A stretch of 64,000 bases of DNA from assembly GCF_002280675.1 (NCBI RefSeq), contig NZ_NCEN01000004.1, forward strand, positions 1 through 64,000. Reading direction: 5' to 3'. Every line of letters starts with the position of its first letter. Position 1 is the first letter of the stretch. The notes beneath the pieces were generated by a model. That model searched no databases, was not told the DNA's origin, and saw only the letters and a program-made list of their open reading frames with translations. Shown piece by piece: positions 19,222-28,050 of this stretch. The translations under genes were made by a program, and so were the position numbers. The stretch comes from Novosphingobium sp. 32-60-15 (lineage in GTDB: Bacteria; Pseudomonadota; Alphaproteobacteria; Sphingomonadales; Sphingomonadaceae).

Positions 19222-19571
19222 GCGATCTGCCCACGGTCGCCTACAAAGTGTTGACTGGCCCGCAAATGATTGAACTGGAACATGCTGGTTCCTTCAAAGG
19301 TGCGCCGGTCGATCTGGCCGATGGCTACATCCACTTGTCGACCCTCGACCAGTTGACCGAGACGGTGGACAAGCATTTTGCAGGACAAACTGACCTGCAT
19401 GTTGTGGCGGTTGATCTTGAGGGGCTGGGCGCGGCAGTGAAGTGGGAGCCATCGCGCGGCGGGCAACTGTTTCCGCATATCTATGCCGACCTGACATTAA
19501 ATGTTGTGACCGCTTATGGGCCGCTGGACCGCGACGCACAGGGCCAGGTTTGCATTCCTGTGGCTGGCTAA
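19218..19571 (+). CDS. DUF952 family protein
   Basis: This 117-residue protein matches the DUF952 family: AYKVLTGPQM at the start, DLADGYIHLSTLDQLTETVDKHF in the centre, and PHIYADLTLNVV near the end. The fold resembles ADP-ribosyl-transferase-like or RNA 2'-phosphotransferase-like folds; that relationship is from memory and the biochemical role is unknown. It overlaps gyrA by four bases (ATGA) and must be co-translated with it. Confidence 0.88.
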   Translation: MSDLPTVAYKVLTGPQMIELEHAGSFKGAPVDLADGYIHLSTLDQLTETVDKHFAGQTDLHVVAVDLEGLGAAVKWEPSRGGQLFPHIYADLTLNVVTAYGPLDRDAQGQVCIPVAG

Positions 19572-19641
19572 CCGGCCAAGCGCCTGACATGAAATGTCGC
19601 AATCCCGGCCTTCGTGCGAATGACAAACGGTATAAATGTCC

Positions 19642-20313
19642 TTAGTCGTTTTTAAACTCACCCCGCGCACGCAGTGTGGCGATCACGCCAGTGCAGATCA
19701 GAAACTGCCCAAAATAATACAGCGGCCAGATCAACATATCCGGCAAGCTGCTTCCCGCCAGCGGCCCCATGCGCGCAAATATGAGCAGGTCCGACACCAC
19801 AAACATCATAGCGCCTACGCCAACGCGATAGCGCGGGAAGTGGCTCAACCATGCCGCAGCGGCCATTCCGGCAAGGCTGAAGGCATAAAGAGTGACCTCT
19901 GCCGCTTGCAACAATTGCCACGAAATAACTGGTACACCAATCGATGTTGCCACAGCAGCCGCTTTCTGGCTCCCCGTGGGATGCGTCCTACGGTGCCGCA
20001 AATACAGCGCAATCGCAACCAGATGCCCGAGGAAAAACGCCACCGCCCCAGCAGTGAAGAACATCTCGATCAGCATATCGCCAACTGCGCCCAGCGCCAT
20101 GACCAGCGCCAGCCAATGGGCATTGCGTGAAGGGTGATGCGCCCATGCATAGGCCGCCAGCAGAGCCACACCGGCGCCTTTCCACATGATCAGCCACAGG
20201 CCCGGCACATGGCCTTTGGCCGCCAGCCAATAACTGACCCCCGCGACAAGGCTTGCCACCAGCCACGGACGTCTTTCGATCAGTGCGCGTTTCGGCACAT
20301 GGCCCCTTCCCAT
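19642..20313 (-). CDS. YhhN/TMEM86-type membrane protein (lysoplasmalogenase family)
   Basis: The 223-residue product has about eight hydrophobic segments. It carries the family signatures [20 protein letters not shown] and FVVSDLLIF. Human TMEM86 proteins hydrolyse lysoplasmalogens, and bacterial YhhN homologues may act on vinyl-ether lysolipids, but this has not been shown for the group in general. It is divergent from trmFO, with a 53-base gap. The N-terminus is basic, consistent with the inside-positive rule. Confidence 0.85.
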   Translation of the reverse strand: MGRGHVPKRALIERRPWLVASLVAGVSYWLAAKGHVPGLWLIMWKGAGVALLAAYAWAHHPSRNAHWLALVMALGAVGDMLIEMFFTAGAVAFFLGHLVAIALYLRHRRTHPTGSQKAAAVATSIGVPVISWQLLQAAEVTLYAFSLAGMAAAAWLSHFPRYRVGVGAMMFVVSDLLIFARMGPLAGSSLPDMLIWPLYYFGQFLICTGVIATLRARGEFKND

Positions 20314-20366
20314 CTGTTCCGATGACGGTCTTGCCCCAGCGCTGCAGCAATGCCAAGGGCAGAGCT

Positions 20367-21734
20367 ATGACGCATCAGGTACATATCATCGGCGGCGGAA
20401 TGGCCGGAAGCGAAGCGGCTTGGCAACTGGCGCGGCGCGGCATCCGCGTGCGCCTTTCGGAAATGCGGGGCGGCGGCGATACTACAGCAGCACACCATAG
20501 CGACGGTTTGGCTGAACTGGTCTGTTCAAACTCGTTCCGTTCGGACGATCATGAAAAGAACGCAGTTGGCCTGCTTCATCAGGAAATGCGCAATTGCGAT
20601 AGCTTGCTGATGGCTGCAGCAGAGCAAGCGCGCGTTCCGGCAGGTTCTGCATTGGCAGTTGATCGTGATGTGTTTTCCAACGCGGTTGAAGAAGCACTCG
20701 CTGCGCAACCAACGCTGCAAATCGTGCGGGAGCGCGTGGATGTTCTGCCGTCCGATGGCCTCACCATTGTCGCCACCGGCCCGTTAACGGCCCCTGCACT
20801 GGCCTACAGCATCGGCGCCGCCACTGGTGCGGACAGCCTCGCCTTCTTTGATGCCATCGCTCCCATCGTTTATCGCGATTCTATCGATATGGACGTGGCG
20901 TGGATGGCTTCGCGCTGGGACAAGGGTGCCGAGGCATCGCATGCCTTGGGCGGTGACGGGCGCGATTACATCAATTGCCCGATGACCAAGGACCAGTACC
21001 ACGCCTTCCGCGAAGAATTGCTGGCGGGCGAGAAGACTGAGTTCAAGGAATGGGAAGCCAACACGCCCTACTTCGATGGCTGTATGCCAGTCGAGGTGAT
21101 GGCCGCGCGTGGCGTTGAAACACTGCGGTTTGGCCCGATGAAGCCAGTAGGCCTCGACAATCCCCATACCGCAACGGCAGAGCATCCGAACGGGCGCTGG
21201 CCCTATGCAGTTGTCCAACTGCGGCAGGATAACAAGCTTGGTACGCTATGGAATATGGTGGGCTTCCAGACCAAGCTGAAGCATGCCGAACAGGTGCGCG
21301 TTTTCCGCACCATACCCGGCCTTGAAAATGCCGAGTTCGCCCGCCTTGGCGGCTTGCACCGCAACACTTTCCTGAATTCGCCCACGCTGCTTGATCGGCA
21401 GTTGCGGCTCAATTCTGCGCCACACATCCGCTTTGCCGGGCAGATCACCGGCTGCGAAGGCTATGTTGAGAGCGCGTCTGTCGGTATGTTGGCAGGATTG
21501 ATGGTTGCAGCGCAGATCGCAGCGCGGGATTGGACCCCACCGCCGCCGACGACCGCTTTGGGAGCACTTCTTTCGCACATCACGGGGGATGCGGAAGCGG
21601 AAACCTATCAACCGATGAACATCAACTTCGGTCTGTTCCCGCCCCTGCACGATGTGAAAAAGAAGTCGCGAAAAGAAGCCTATACCGAACGCGGCAAGGC
21701 TGACATGGCTGACTGGATTAAGACGCTGTCCTGA
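20367..21734 (+). CDS. trmFO: tRNA (uracil-54)-C5-methyltransferase TrmFO (folate-dependent)
   Basis: TrmFO makes ribothymidine at position 54 of tRNA using methylenetetrahydrofolate and FAD. The 455-residue product opens with the FAD-binding motif [18 protein letters not shown]. It then has [29 protein letters not shown] and [18 protein letters not shown], all typical of the family. An in-frame start at 20253 would overlap the divergent YhhN gene; ATG at 20367 starts right at the FAD domain. It is convergent with the EF-hand gene, with only three bases between the stops. Confidence 0.95.
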   Translation: MTHQVHIIGGGMAGSEAAWQLARRGIRVRLSEMRGGGDTTAAHHSDGLAELVCSNSFRSDDHEKNAVGLLHQEMRNCDSLLMAAAEQARVPAGSALAVDRDVFSNAVEEALAAQPTLQIVRERVDVLPSDGLTIVATGPLTAPALAYSIGAATGADSLAFFDAIAPIVYRDSIDMDVAWMASRWDKGAEASHALGGDGRDYINCPMTKDQYHAFREELLAGEKTEFKEWEANTPYFDGCMPVEVMAARGVETLRFGPMKPVGLDNPHTATAEHPNGRWPYAVVQLRQDNKLGTLWNMVGFQTKLKHAEQVRVFRTIPGLENAEFARLGGLHRNTFLNSPTLLDRQLRLNSAPHIRFAGQITGCEGYVESASVGMLAGLMVAAQIAARDWTPPPPTTALGALLSHITGDAEAETYQPMNINFGLFPPLHDVKKKSRKEAYTERGKADMADWIKTLS

Positions 21735-21737
21735 AAT

Positions 21738-22211
21738 CTATTTGCAAGAACACTTCGGTTTCGGCTTCGGTTTGGGGCGCGTCGCTGCGAATTCTTCGCG
21801 GCTTAACCACAAGTCTGCGTTGCCATCAGCAAACTTGAATTTATCCACCGTGGTATGTGCCCACTCTTCAAACGTCAGCAGATTGTTGCCGTCCTTGTCG
21901 AGTTTGCGAAAGTCCTTGGCCCGCGCCGCCAACATTTCGTTCCGGGTAATCCGGCTATCGCGATCCTTGTCGAGCATATTGAAGCGTTTGGTTTCGCGCC
22001 CGACCTCGGTGGCCTCAGGCGGGGCGACACCGACAAGACCATCGACATCAGCCGAAGGCAAATCATCCGGTTCTGCATCTGGTGCTTCTTCGATGGCCAA
22101 AACCGGCGCATCACCGAATGTCGTCTCTGCCCGACCTTGCCACCAAAACACGCCCGCAGCCACCAGCATCAGCGTTGCCAGTCCCCCCAGCAATCCCCGC
22201 AGCATGTCCAT
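21738..22211 (-). CDS. Exported EF-hand calcium-binding protein
   Basis: The 157-residue product has an N-terminal hydrophobic signal or anchor (GLLGGLATLMLVAAGVFWW) and an acidic linker. Three EF-hand-like loops follow: DKDRDSRITRNE, DKDGNNLLTFEE and DGNADLWLSREE. The loops carry oxygen ligands at the expected positions, so calcium binding outside the cytoplasm is likely. The end is unusual: four Lys-Pro units followed by CSCK. No partner gene is evident; it lies between trmFO and the prenyltransferase-like gene. Confidence 0.85.
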   Translation of the reverse strand: MDMLRGLLGGLATLMLVAAGVFWWQGRAETTFGDAPVLAIEEAPDAEPDDLPSADVDGLVGVAPPEATEVGRETKRFNMLDKDRDSRITRNEMLAARAKDFRKLDKDGNNLLTFEEWAHTTVDKFKFADGNADLWLSREEFAATRPKPKPKPKCSCK

Positions 22212-22289
22212 CGCTCCTATATTGAGCCACGAACCTAGCGCGTCAGGTAAACTTGCGGCACCGAGAGATCGTACCGCTTTGGCAGGATT

Positions 22290-22877
22290 TTAGTGGCCGA
22301 ACAGGCCTATCCTGAGAAGTGCGGCGAAGTTTGCGACGGGCCTTGCGCTATCCCCCTGTGCTGATCGCACAGCATGCGCACGCAGAATGGAGAGAGGCCG
22401 CATTTTGCGCGACAGTCGTTTCGGGGCTTGGGCTACCGTCGCTGGATTGAGCAGTTGTTCAGCGGTTACCTGCACTGCTGCCATATCCTTCTCACCCACA
22501 AGACTGCCGAGCGCCACGTAAGCGGCAATCTGTGCGCTTTCCAAAGCGGTTCCTCCATCCTCGCCAACAACTTTGGCCTCCCACCCATCGACGAGGCCGA
22601 TCAGTGCGCCTGCTTCGGCCTGCCAGATAGCCATGCGGGCCAATAATGGTTCCCCCTTTGGCCAATGATCAACAGGTTCTGCCAAGCGATCCCGCCACCA
22701 TGACAAGCGCAGTTGGATCATCAGCGGTTCACGGCCAGGCCGCGCCGCGTCTTTCAGCCGATGTTGTAGCAAAAACAACGCTTCCCAAGCCTGCCGCGCT
22801 TGATGATCGGCGTAAACCAGTGCGAATCGTTCAATTGCGTCCAAAGTTTCTTTGGGCACAAAAGGTTCGTTAGACAT
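22290..22877 (-). CDS. Short squalene/phytoene synthase-like protein
   Basis: The 195-residue product resembles the N-terminal part of the squalene/phytoene synthase superfamily, including the NDUFAF6-like branch. It has FALVYADHQARQAWEALFLL and the typical MIQLRLSWWRDRL. The aspartate-rich DXXXD metal motifs are not visible and the usual length is 270-350 residues, so a prenyl-coupling activity is doubtful. It could be a non-catalytic assembly factor, as NDUFAF6 is for respiratory complex I, but that is inference only. Confidence 0.65.
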   Translation of the reverse strand: MSNEPFVPKETLDAIERFALVYADHQARQAWEALFLLQHRLKDAARPGREPLMIQLRLSWWRDRLAEPVDHWPKGEPLLARMAIWQAEAGALIGLVDGWEAKVVGEDGGTALESAQIAAYVALGSLVGEKDMAAVQVTAEQLLNPATVAQAPKRLSRKMRPLSILRAHAVRSAQGDSARPVANFAALLRIGLFGH

Positions 22878-23222
22878 TGATGAGTGACCTTGGGCGAGAC
22901 GGGAAAATCAAACGTGCAGTTTGATCCGGTTGGCAGGTAATGGAAAAGACAGGCTTGTAAATTCTTTATATTACGAGGTTTTCCTCTTTTACATGATGCG
23001 CGCTGTTTACCCGCAATATGTTTGGAAACAAGATTTAAGCAACTGAACTCAAAACAAAAAGGAGTTGATCAGCAAATCAGGCCATAGGCGATGCGTTGCT
23101 GCGGCAATTTTGAAGTATTAAGACAGAATGGCCCGAATATGTTGGCCTCTCCAGCAATCTTAAGCCTATATTAACCACGAACCTTACCCAATATATTACG
23201 CGTTTGCCGTTAGTGCAGTCCA
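22878..23222. other. Intergenic region upstream of the pilus-type genes
   Basis: This AT-rich, 345-base region separates divergent genes. Besides the CtrA-type site near its right end it shows a small hairpin GAGG-TTTT-CCTC followed by TTTT at about 22975-22990. A possible 27-codon frame begins at an ATG near 23091 but has no well-placed ribosome site. No gene is supported. Confidence 0.4.
23160..23176 (+). promoter_or_regulatory. CtrA-type binding site
   Basis: TTAA, seven bases, then TTAACC matches the full CtrA consensus TTAA-N7-TTAA(C). It lies 47 bases upstream of the TadG-like gene's ATG, where it could overlap the core promoter. CtrA is the alphaproteobacterial cell-cycle and motility regulator, and its regulon often contains pilus genes. 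Binding is inferred from sequence. Confidence 0.5.
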
Positions 23223-25151
23223 ATGCACAATACTCTCCACCCCCGGCTCGTCACCAAGCGTAAGGCACCTGCGATACTGCAGAAGGTGCAACGCACGTTC
23301 AAATCGCTCGCCCGCGATACTAGCGGCAATGCCTTGATGATCATGGCATTTGCAGTCGTGCCGCTGTTTGCGCTTGTGGGATCGAGTATGGACATGGGTC
23401 GTGCCTATATCGTTCAGTCGCGGTTGCAACAGGCATGCGACTCAGGAACGTTGGCTGCGCGTAAAGAACTGGGCGCCATCGCGAACTTCAACGTCAACAG
23501 CCACGGGGCCGCGATTACGACGAAGGCCAACCGGTTCTTCAACGTGAACTTCCCTGACAATATGTACAGCGCAAAGAACCGCAACTTTCAGATTTCGATC
23601 GAGGACGATATGTCGATCAAAGGTCTGGCGTCGGTGGTTGTGCCCACAGATGTGATGAAGATGTTCGGCAAGAGCGACATCACGCTGAGCGTGCAATGCC
23701 GTGCGGAATTGAGCATTCCAAACACTGACATCATGATGGCCCTGGACGTGACCGGGTCGATGCTCGACACCAATCCGGGTGACTCATCGAACCGATTGAC
23801 CATCCTGAAAACAGTTGTGAAAGATTTTTACAACACGATGGAAACCACCCGGCAGACCGAAAGCCGCTTGCGTTATGGTTTTGTGCCCTATTCCACTAAC
23901 GTGAACGTAAGCAGCCTGTTGAAGAGCCAATGGGTTGCCAATTCATGGGTTTACCCATCCCGGGTGCTGGGTTCTGTAGAAAATGTTCCTTGGAACCACA
24001 CATACTATATTGACTTCGTGAATGTTTCCGGTGGTAATTCTTCGACGACGTCAACCTACACAGCGACGAAGGGAGCCAACGAAGGACAGTATTATTGCCC
24101 AACTCCCGCTAACACCATGACTGAATCGTGGCAGGAATTGTCGTCGACCACCGAAGTGGTGAAAAACCCGGACGGCACAAAAACCACCAGAAAGTACCGC
24201 CGCACACGTAACGGTAATTACTATTGGGCCAATCTCAACGGCACAACGTGTACGATGACCACACAAACATTGACTGATTTTATTGACACGTTCACCCAGA
24301 TCACTGAACCACGTGTGTCACCGGTCAATGTGTGGGTTTACAAAGACATCACACACAATGCCAGCAATTGGCGCAATGATTCCAATGGCTGCATTGAAGA
24401 ACGGGCAACTTACGAGATCAGCGACTACAACAATGTCGATCTTGATCGTGCGATGGATCTCGACATCGATCGCGTACCTGCACCCAATGATCAGACCACA
24501 CAGTGGAAGGCAATGTACCCTGCCTTGATCTACGAACGTTCCAAATATTGGGATGGTTCAGGGCCATTCACGCCCGGTGAAGTCACGACCACGCAGGATT
24601 TTCTCGCACCCCATTACAGCGGACATGCAGCTTGCCCGAAAGTGGCCAAAAAACTTCAAGTCTGGACCAAGGCTGATTACAACTCCTACGTCGACGGGCT
24701 AACCGCTGGCGGCAATACCTATCACGACATCGGGATGATTTGGGCTGCGCGCCTGCTCTCGCCGACCGGAATTTTTGCGTCTGAAAATGCCGACGTCTCG
24801 GATGCACGACGCACAAGCCGGCACTTGATCTTCCTGACCGACGGCCAAACGGAACCACGCGACATCAGCTATAGCTCCTATGGTGTCGAACCGCTGTCCA
24901 AGCGTCGCTGGAGTGAAAGTTCACCGCTGACATTGACACAAACGGTCGAAAAGCGGTTCTCGTTCGTATGCGCAGAAGCGAAGAAGAAGCGGATTACAGT
25001 TTGGTTCGTGGCTTTTGGCACCAACTTGAACCCGATCATGACGCAATGCGCCGGGCCTGGCCGAAGCTTTAGCGCTTCCAATGCGGGCGAATTGCAGAAC
25101 GCTTTCCTTACCATCGCAAAATCCATCGGCGCATTGAGGCTCTCGGAATGA
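23223..25151 (+). CDS. TadG-like pilus-associated protein with vWA domain
   Basis: The 642-residue product has a basic N-terminus and one hydrophobic TadE/TadG-type helix (about residues 37-55), followed by SRLQQACDSGTLAARK. A von Willebrand factor A domain follows, with the metal-ion-dependent adhesion motif DVTGSM at 175-180 and LIFLTDGQTEPRD near the C-terminus. Such proteins sit in the inner membrane or are exported with Flp/Tad pili and are thought to act in surface attachment. A Ser/Thr/Asn/Tyr-rich region of about 200 residues interrupts the vWA fold. The stop overlaps the next gene by four bases (ATGA). Confidence 0.88.
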   Translation: MHNTLHPRLVTKRKAPAILQKVQRTFKSLARDTSGNALMIMAFAVVPLFALVGSSMDMGRAYIVQSRLQQACDSGTLAARKELGAIANFNVNSHGAAITTKANRFFNVNFPDNMYSAKNRNFQISIEDDMSIKGLASVVVPTDVMKMFGKSDITLSVQCRAELSIPNTDIMMALDVTGSMLDTNPGDSSNRLTILKTVVKDFYNTMETTRQTESRLRYGFVPYSTNVNVSSLLKSQWVANSWVYPSRVLGSVENVPWNHTYYIDFVNVSGGNSSTTSTYTATKGANEGQYYCPTPANTMTESWQELSSTTEVVKNPDGTKTTRKYRRTRNGNYYWANLNGTTCTMTTQTLTDFIDTFTQITEPRVSPVNVWVYKDITHNASNWRNDSNGCIEERATYEISDYNNVDLDRAMDLDIDRVPAPNDQTTQWKAMYPALIYERSKYWDGSGPFTPGEVTTTQDFLAPHYSGHAACPKVAKKLQVWTKADYNSYVDGLTAGGNTYHDIGMIWAARLLSPTGIFASENADVSDARRTSRHLIFLTDGQTEPRDISYSSYGVEPLSKRRWSESSPLTLTQTVEKRFSFVCAEAKKKRITVWFVAFGTNLNPIMTQCAGPGRSFSASNAGELQNAFLTIAKSIGALRLSE

Positions 25152-25744
25152 AGCAGTTCCATCTCCTGAGGCAGTTGAGGCAGCAAAACGAAGGCGCGGC
25201 AGCCGTCGAATTTGCCCTGATAGCGCCGATGCTGATCATGGTGATCATGGGCATGTTTGATGTTGGCTACACGCTTTACGCCAACGTGACCCTGCAAGGG
25301 GCGGTGCAGCAGGCCGCGCGCAAGGCGACAGTTGAAAGCGGTCAATCAACGTGGAGCTTGATGGACAACGCCGTGCGCCGACAAGTCGGGCTGGTCGTTC
25401 CCAATGCGAACGTCACGTTTAACCGTAAAGCCTATTCCAACTTTTCAAACGTCGGCATGCCCGAAGACTTTACCGACGTGAACGGCAATGGCCAGTGCAA
25501 CGCTGGGGAACCGTTCGAAGATGCAAACGGTAACGGGATTTGGGACCAGGATCGCGGGGCAAATGGCATGGGCGGTGCTCGAGATGCAGTGCTTTACACC
25601 GTTACAGTTACCTATCGCCGCCCCTTCCCGATGGCCACGCTAATTGGACTGCCAAGGGACGTTACATCTGTCGCCAAGACAGTTCTGCGCAATCAGCCTT
25701 ATGATTCCCAAAGAAGTCTCGCAATTCCAGGAACATGTGCATGA
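25148..25744 (+). CDS. TadE-like pseudopilin with calcium-type loop insertion
   Basis: The 198-residue product starts with the TadE signature: GAAAVEFALIAPMLIMVIMGMFDVG, read here as two parts, GAAAVEFALIAP and MLIMVIMGMFDVG, a pseudopilin-like prepilin segment with the key Glu. Between about residues 110 and 140 lie two Asp/Asn-rich loops (DVNGNGQCNAGE and DANGNGIWDQD) that resemble dockerin or thrombospondin-type calcium loops. It overlaps both neighbours by four bases, so the three genes form one translationally coupled operon. Confidence 0.85.
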   Translation: MKQFHLLRQLRQQNEGAAAVEFALIAPMLIMVIMGMFDVGYTLYANVTLQGAVQQAARKATVESGQSTWSLMDNAVRRQVGLVVPNANVTFNRKAYSNFSNVGMPEDFTDVNGNGQCNAGEPFEDANGNGIWDQDRGANGMGGARDAVLYTVTVTYRRPFPMATLIGLPRDVTSVAKTVLRNQPYDSQRSLAIPGTCA

Positions 25745-26580
25745 ACAAGCAGTTTTCCAAAGTTGCTCGCAGATTACACCAGTTACGCGGAAGTGTTTCA
25801 GGCACTGCCGCGATGGAATTTGCGTTAGGTCTTCCGATGTTGTTGGGCATCGGACTTTGGGGTGGCGAACTCGGCAATCTTGCAATGGTCAACATGCAGG
25901 TAAGCCAGCTTGCGATGCAGATTGCCGATAACGGGTCACGCATCGGCGACACGTCCATGCTTGAAGATCTCAAAATCTATGAAAGCGATATCAACGACAT
26001 ACTGGAGGGTGCCAATATCCAGGCCAGCAGTTTGGATGTCATGCGGCATGGGCGGATCACAATAAGCAGCTTGCAAGTCGTTCCGGGAACGACTGACAGG
26101 CAATACATATTATGGCAGCGCTGTAAGGGCGGAAAAAATGTCCCGTCGCGTTATGGTCCTGCCGGCACGGGCGCAACAACGACGCTCAATGGAATGGGAC
26201 CAGCAGGTGCAGAAATCACCGCGAGCCAAGGCGATGCTGTGATCTTCGTGGAAATTGAGTACAATTATCAGCCACTTATATCTGCAAAGTTTGCACCGAC
26301 AAAGGCGATCCGCGCCGTGGCAGCGTTCAATGTGCGCGATGACCGCGACATTACGCAAATTTATCAGCGCGATCCCAGCGACCCTGATCCGATTGCGTCG
26401 TGCAATGTTGTGGCAGCGCCAGATGCAGCACCCGCGCCAGACGCAACGCCATCAGCTGTGCCCAGTGCGACACCGTCTTCGACACCGACCGCAACCCCGA
26501 CAGCCGGGCCGACAGACAGGAATACAGGTCGTCCGACATCGACACCTCCGCGTCGTACACCGCGAAACGATGACGATTAG
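25741..26580 (+). CDS. TadE/TadG-like protein with Pro/Thr-rich tail
   Basis: The 279-residue product has the TadE-type N-terminal segment (GTAAMEFALGLPMLLGIGLW) with the conserved Glu, and a middle domain without recognised motifs. A C-terminal tail of about 60 residues is rich in Ala, Pro, Thr and Ser, with repeated ATP and SATP units, and ends RRTPRNDDD. Such tails often act as flexible cell-wall or surface stalks. The start at 25741 gives an ATGA overlap; another ATG lies six bases upstream. A strong terminator follows the gene. Confidence 0.8.
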   Translation: MNKQFSKVARRLHQLRGSVSGTAAMEFALGLPMLLGIGLWGGELGNLAMVNMQVSQLAMQIADNGSRIGDTSMLEDLKIYESDINDILEGANIQASSLDVMRHGRITISSLQVVPGTTDRQYILWQRCKGGKNVPSRYGPAGTGATTTLNGMGPAGAEITASQGDAVIFVEIEYNYQPLISAKFAPTKAIRAVAAFNVRDDRDITQIYQRDPSDPDPIASCNVVAAPDAAPAPDATPSAVPSATPSSTPTATPTAGPTDRNTGRPTSTPPRRTPRNDDD

Positions 26581-26618
26581 TGTTCGACTGTTGTCACATC
26601 AGTTCGGACTAAAAAACA

Positions 26619-26649
26619 GGGCGCGCATATCAATGCGCGCCCCATTTCT
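26619..26649 (+). terminator. Rho-independent terminator between pilus genes and pdhB
   Basis: GGGCGCGCAT and ATGCGCGCCC form a perfect ten-base-pair stem with the loop ATCA. A short T-rich run follows on the plus strand, and six A residues precede the stem, so it can also stop transcripts from pdhB on the minus strand. Confidence 0.8.
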
Positions 26650-26672
26650 AACTTGGCTTAGGCAGTCGCAAA

Positions 26673-28049
26673 TCAGCGATAGCAGACTTTCCGAACAGCG
26701 TCAGCGACGCGCTTGGCATCAATCAAAGCGGCCTTTTCAAGGTTTGCGGCATAAGGCAGTGGTACGTCTTCGTTGCATACGCGCAAGACTGGAGCGTCCA
26801 GGTGATCAAAGCCTTCTTCCATGCAAATGGCCATGATTTCAGACGCGATTGAGCACACCGGAAAACCTTCTTCTGCCACAACCAGACGATTGGTCTTGGC
26901 AAGCGAGGCCAGCACCGTTTCCTTGTCGAGCGGACGCAATGTGCGCAGATCGATCACTTCGGCGTCAATGCCTTCATCAGCCAACGTAGCAGCAGCCTCA
27001 AGTGCCAGGCCCACGCCGATGGAATAGGACACGATGGTGACGTCCTTTCCTTCGCGGACGATACGGGCCTTGCCGATTGGCAGAATAAAATCATCCATCT
27101 GCGGCACATCGAACGTACGGCCATAGACCAGTTCATTCTCAAGGAATACGACCGGGTCTTCGCTGCGGATCGCTGCTTTCAGCAAACCCTTGGCGTCAGC
27201 TGCATCGAACGGCGCAATCACAATTAACCCGGGTACGTTGGCATACCACGGGCCATAGTTCTGCGAATGCTGCGCACCCACGCGGCTTGCAGCACCATTG
27301 GGACCACGGAAAACGATGGGGCAACGCATCTGGCCGCCAGACATGTAATTGGTCTTGGCTGCCGAATTGATGATGTGGTCAATTGCCTGCATGGCAAAGT
27401 TGAACGTCATGAATTCAATGATCGGCCGCAAACCGCCCATCGCTGCGCCGGTGCCGATCCCGGCAAAGCCATATTCCGTGATCGGGGTGTCAATGACGCG
27501 GCGCGGGCCAAACTCTTCGAGCAGGCCTTGCGTCACCTTATAGGCGCCTTGATATTCAGCGACTTCTTCACCCATGACAAAGATGCGGTCATCGGCGCGC
27601 ATTTCTTCGGCCATGGCATCGCGCAAAGCCTCACGCACCGTAGTGCCGACCATTGCCGTGCCCGCAGGCACTTCGGGATCGGCAGCAGAGGCAGGAACCG
27701 ATGCGACTTGCGCCTTGGGTGGTGCAGGAGTGCTGGATTCCAAAGCCTTTGCTTCAACCACAGGAACGGCGACGGGAGCCATCGCGGGCGCAGGCGATGC
27801 GGCTTCATCGTCCCCCTGCAACGTGGCGATTATAGTGCCGACTTTCACGCCTTCTGTGCCTTCGGCAATCAGGATGTCTGAAATGACACCTTCGTCAACC
27901 GCTTCAAATTCCATCGTCGCCTTGTCGGTTTCAATCTCGGCAAGGATGTCGCCGGATTTGACCGTATCACCGGCCTTGACCAGCCACTTGGCCAGCGTGC
28001 CCTCTTCCATCGTAGGCGAGAGGGCGGGCATTTTCAGTTCAATCGCCAT
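26673..28049 (-). CDS. pdhB: Pyruvate dehydrogenase E1 beta with N-terminal lipoyl domain
   Basis: With PdhA it forms the thiamine-diphosphate E1 enzyme that decarboxylates pyruvate. The 458-residue protein starts with a lipoyl domain (residues 1-80; lipoylation site Lys43 in [11 protein letters not shown]) and an Ala/Pro linker (about 85-130). The E1 beta body follows ([54 protein letters not shown]). The extra lipoyl domain on E1 beta is known from rhizobia and sphingomonads. The gene starts one base after the pdhA stop, so the pair is coupled. Confidence 0.96.
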   Translation of the reverse strand: MAIELKMPALSPTMEEGTLAKWLVKAGDTVKSGDILAEIETDKATMEFEAVDEGVISDILIAEGTEGVKVGTIIATLQGDDEAASPAPAMAPVAVPVVEAKALESSTPAPPKAQVASVPASAADPEVPAGTAMVGTTVREALRDAMAEEMRADDRIFVMGEEVAEYQGAYKVTQGLLEEFGPRRVIDTPITEYGFAGIGTGAAMGGLRPIIEFMTFNFAMQAIDHIINSAAKTNYMSGGQMRCPIVFRGPNGAASRVGAQHSQNYGPWYANVPGLIVIAPFDAADAKGLLKAAIRSEDPVVFLENELVYGRTFDVPQMDDFILPIGKARIVREGKDVTIVSYSIGVGLALEAAATLADEGIDAEVIDLRTLRPLDKETVLASLAKTNRLVVAEEGFPVCSIASEIMAICMEEGFDHLDAPVLRVCNEDVPLPYAANLEKAALIDAKRVADAVRKVCYR

Positions 28050-28050
28050 C

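Noticed and set aside
23091-23174. Possible 27-codon frame upstream of the TadG-like gene
   Set aside because: The ribosome-like AAGGAG is too far from the ATG, and the frame runs through the CtrA-type site. There is no support for translation.
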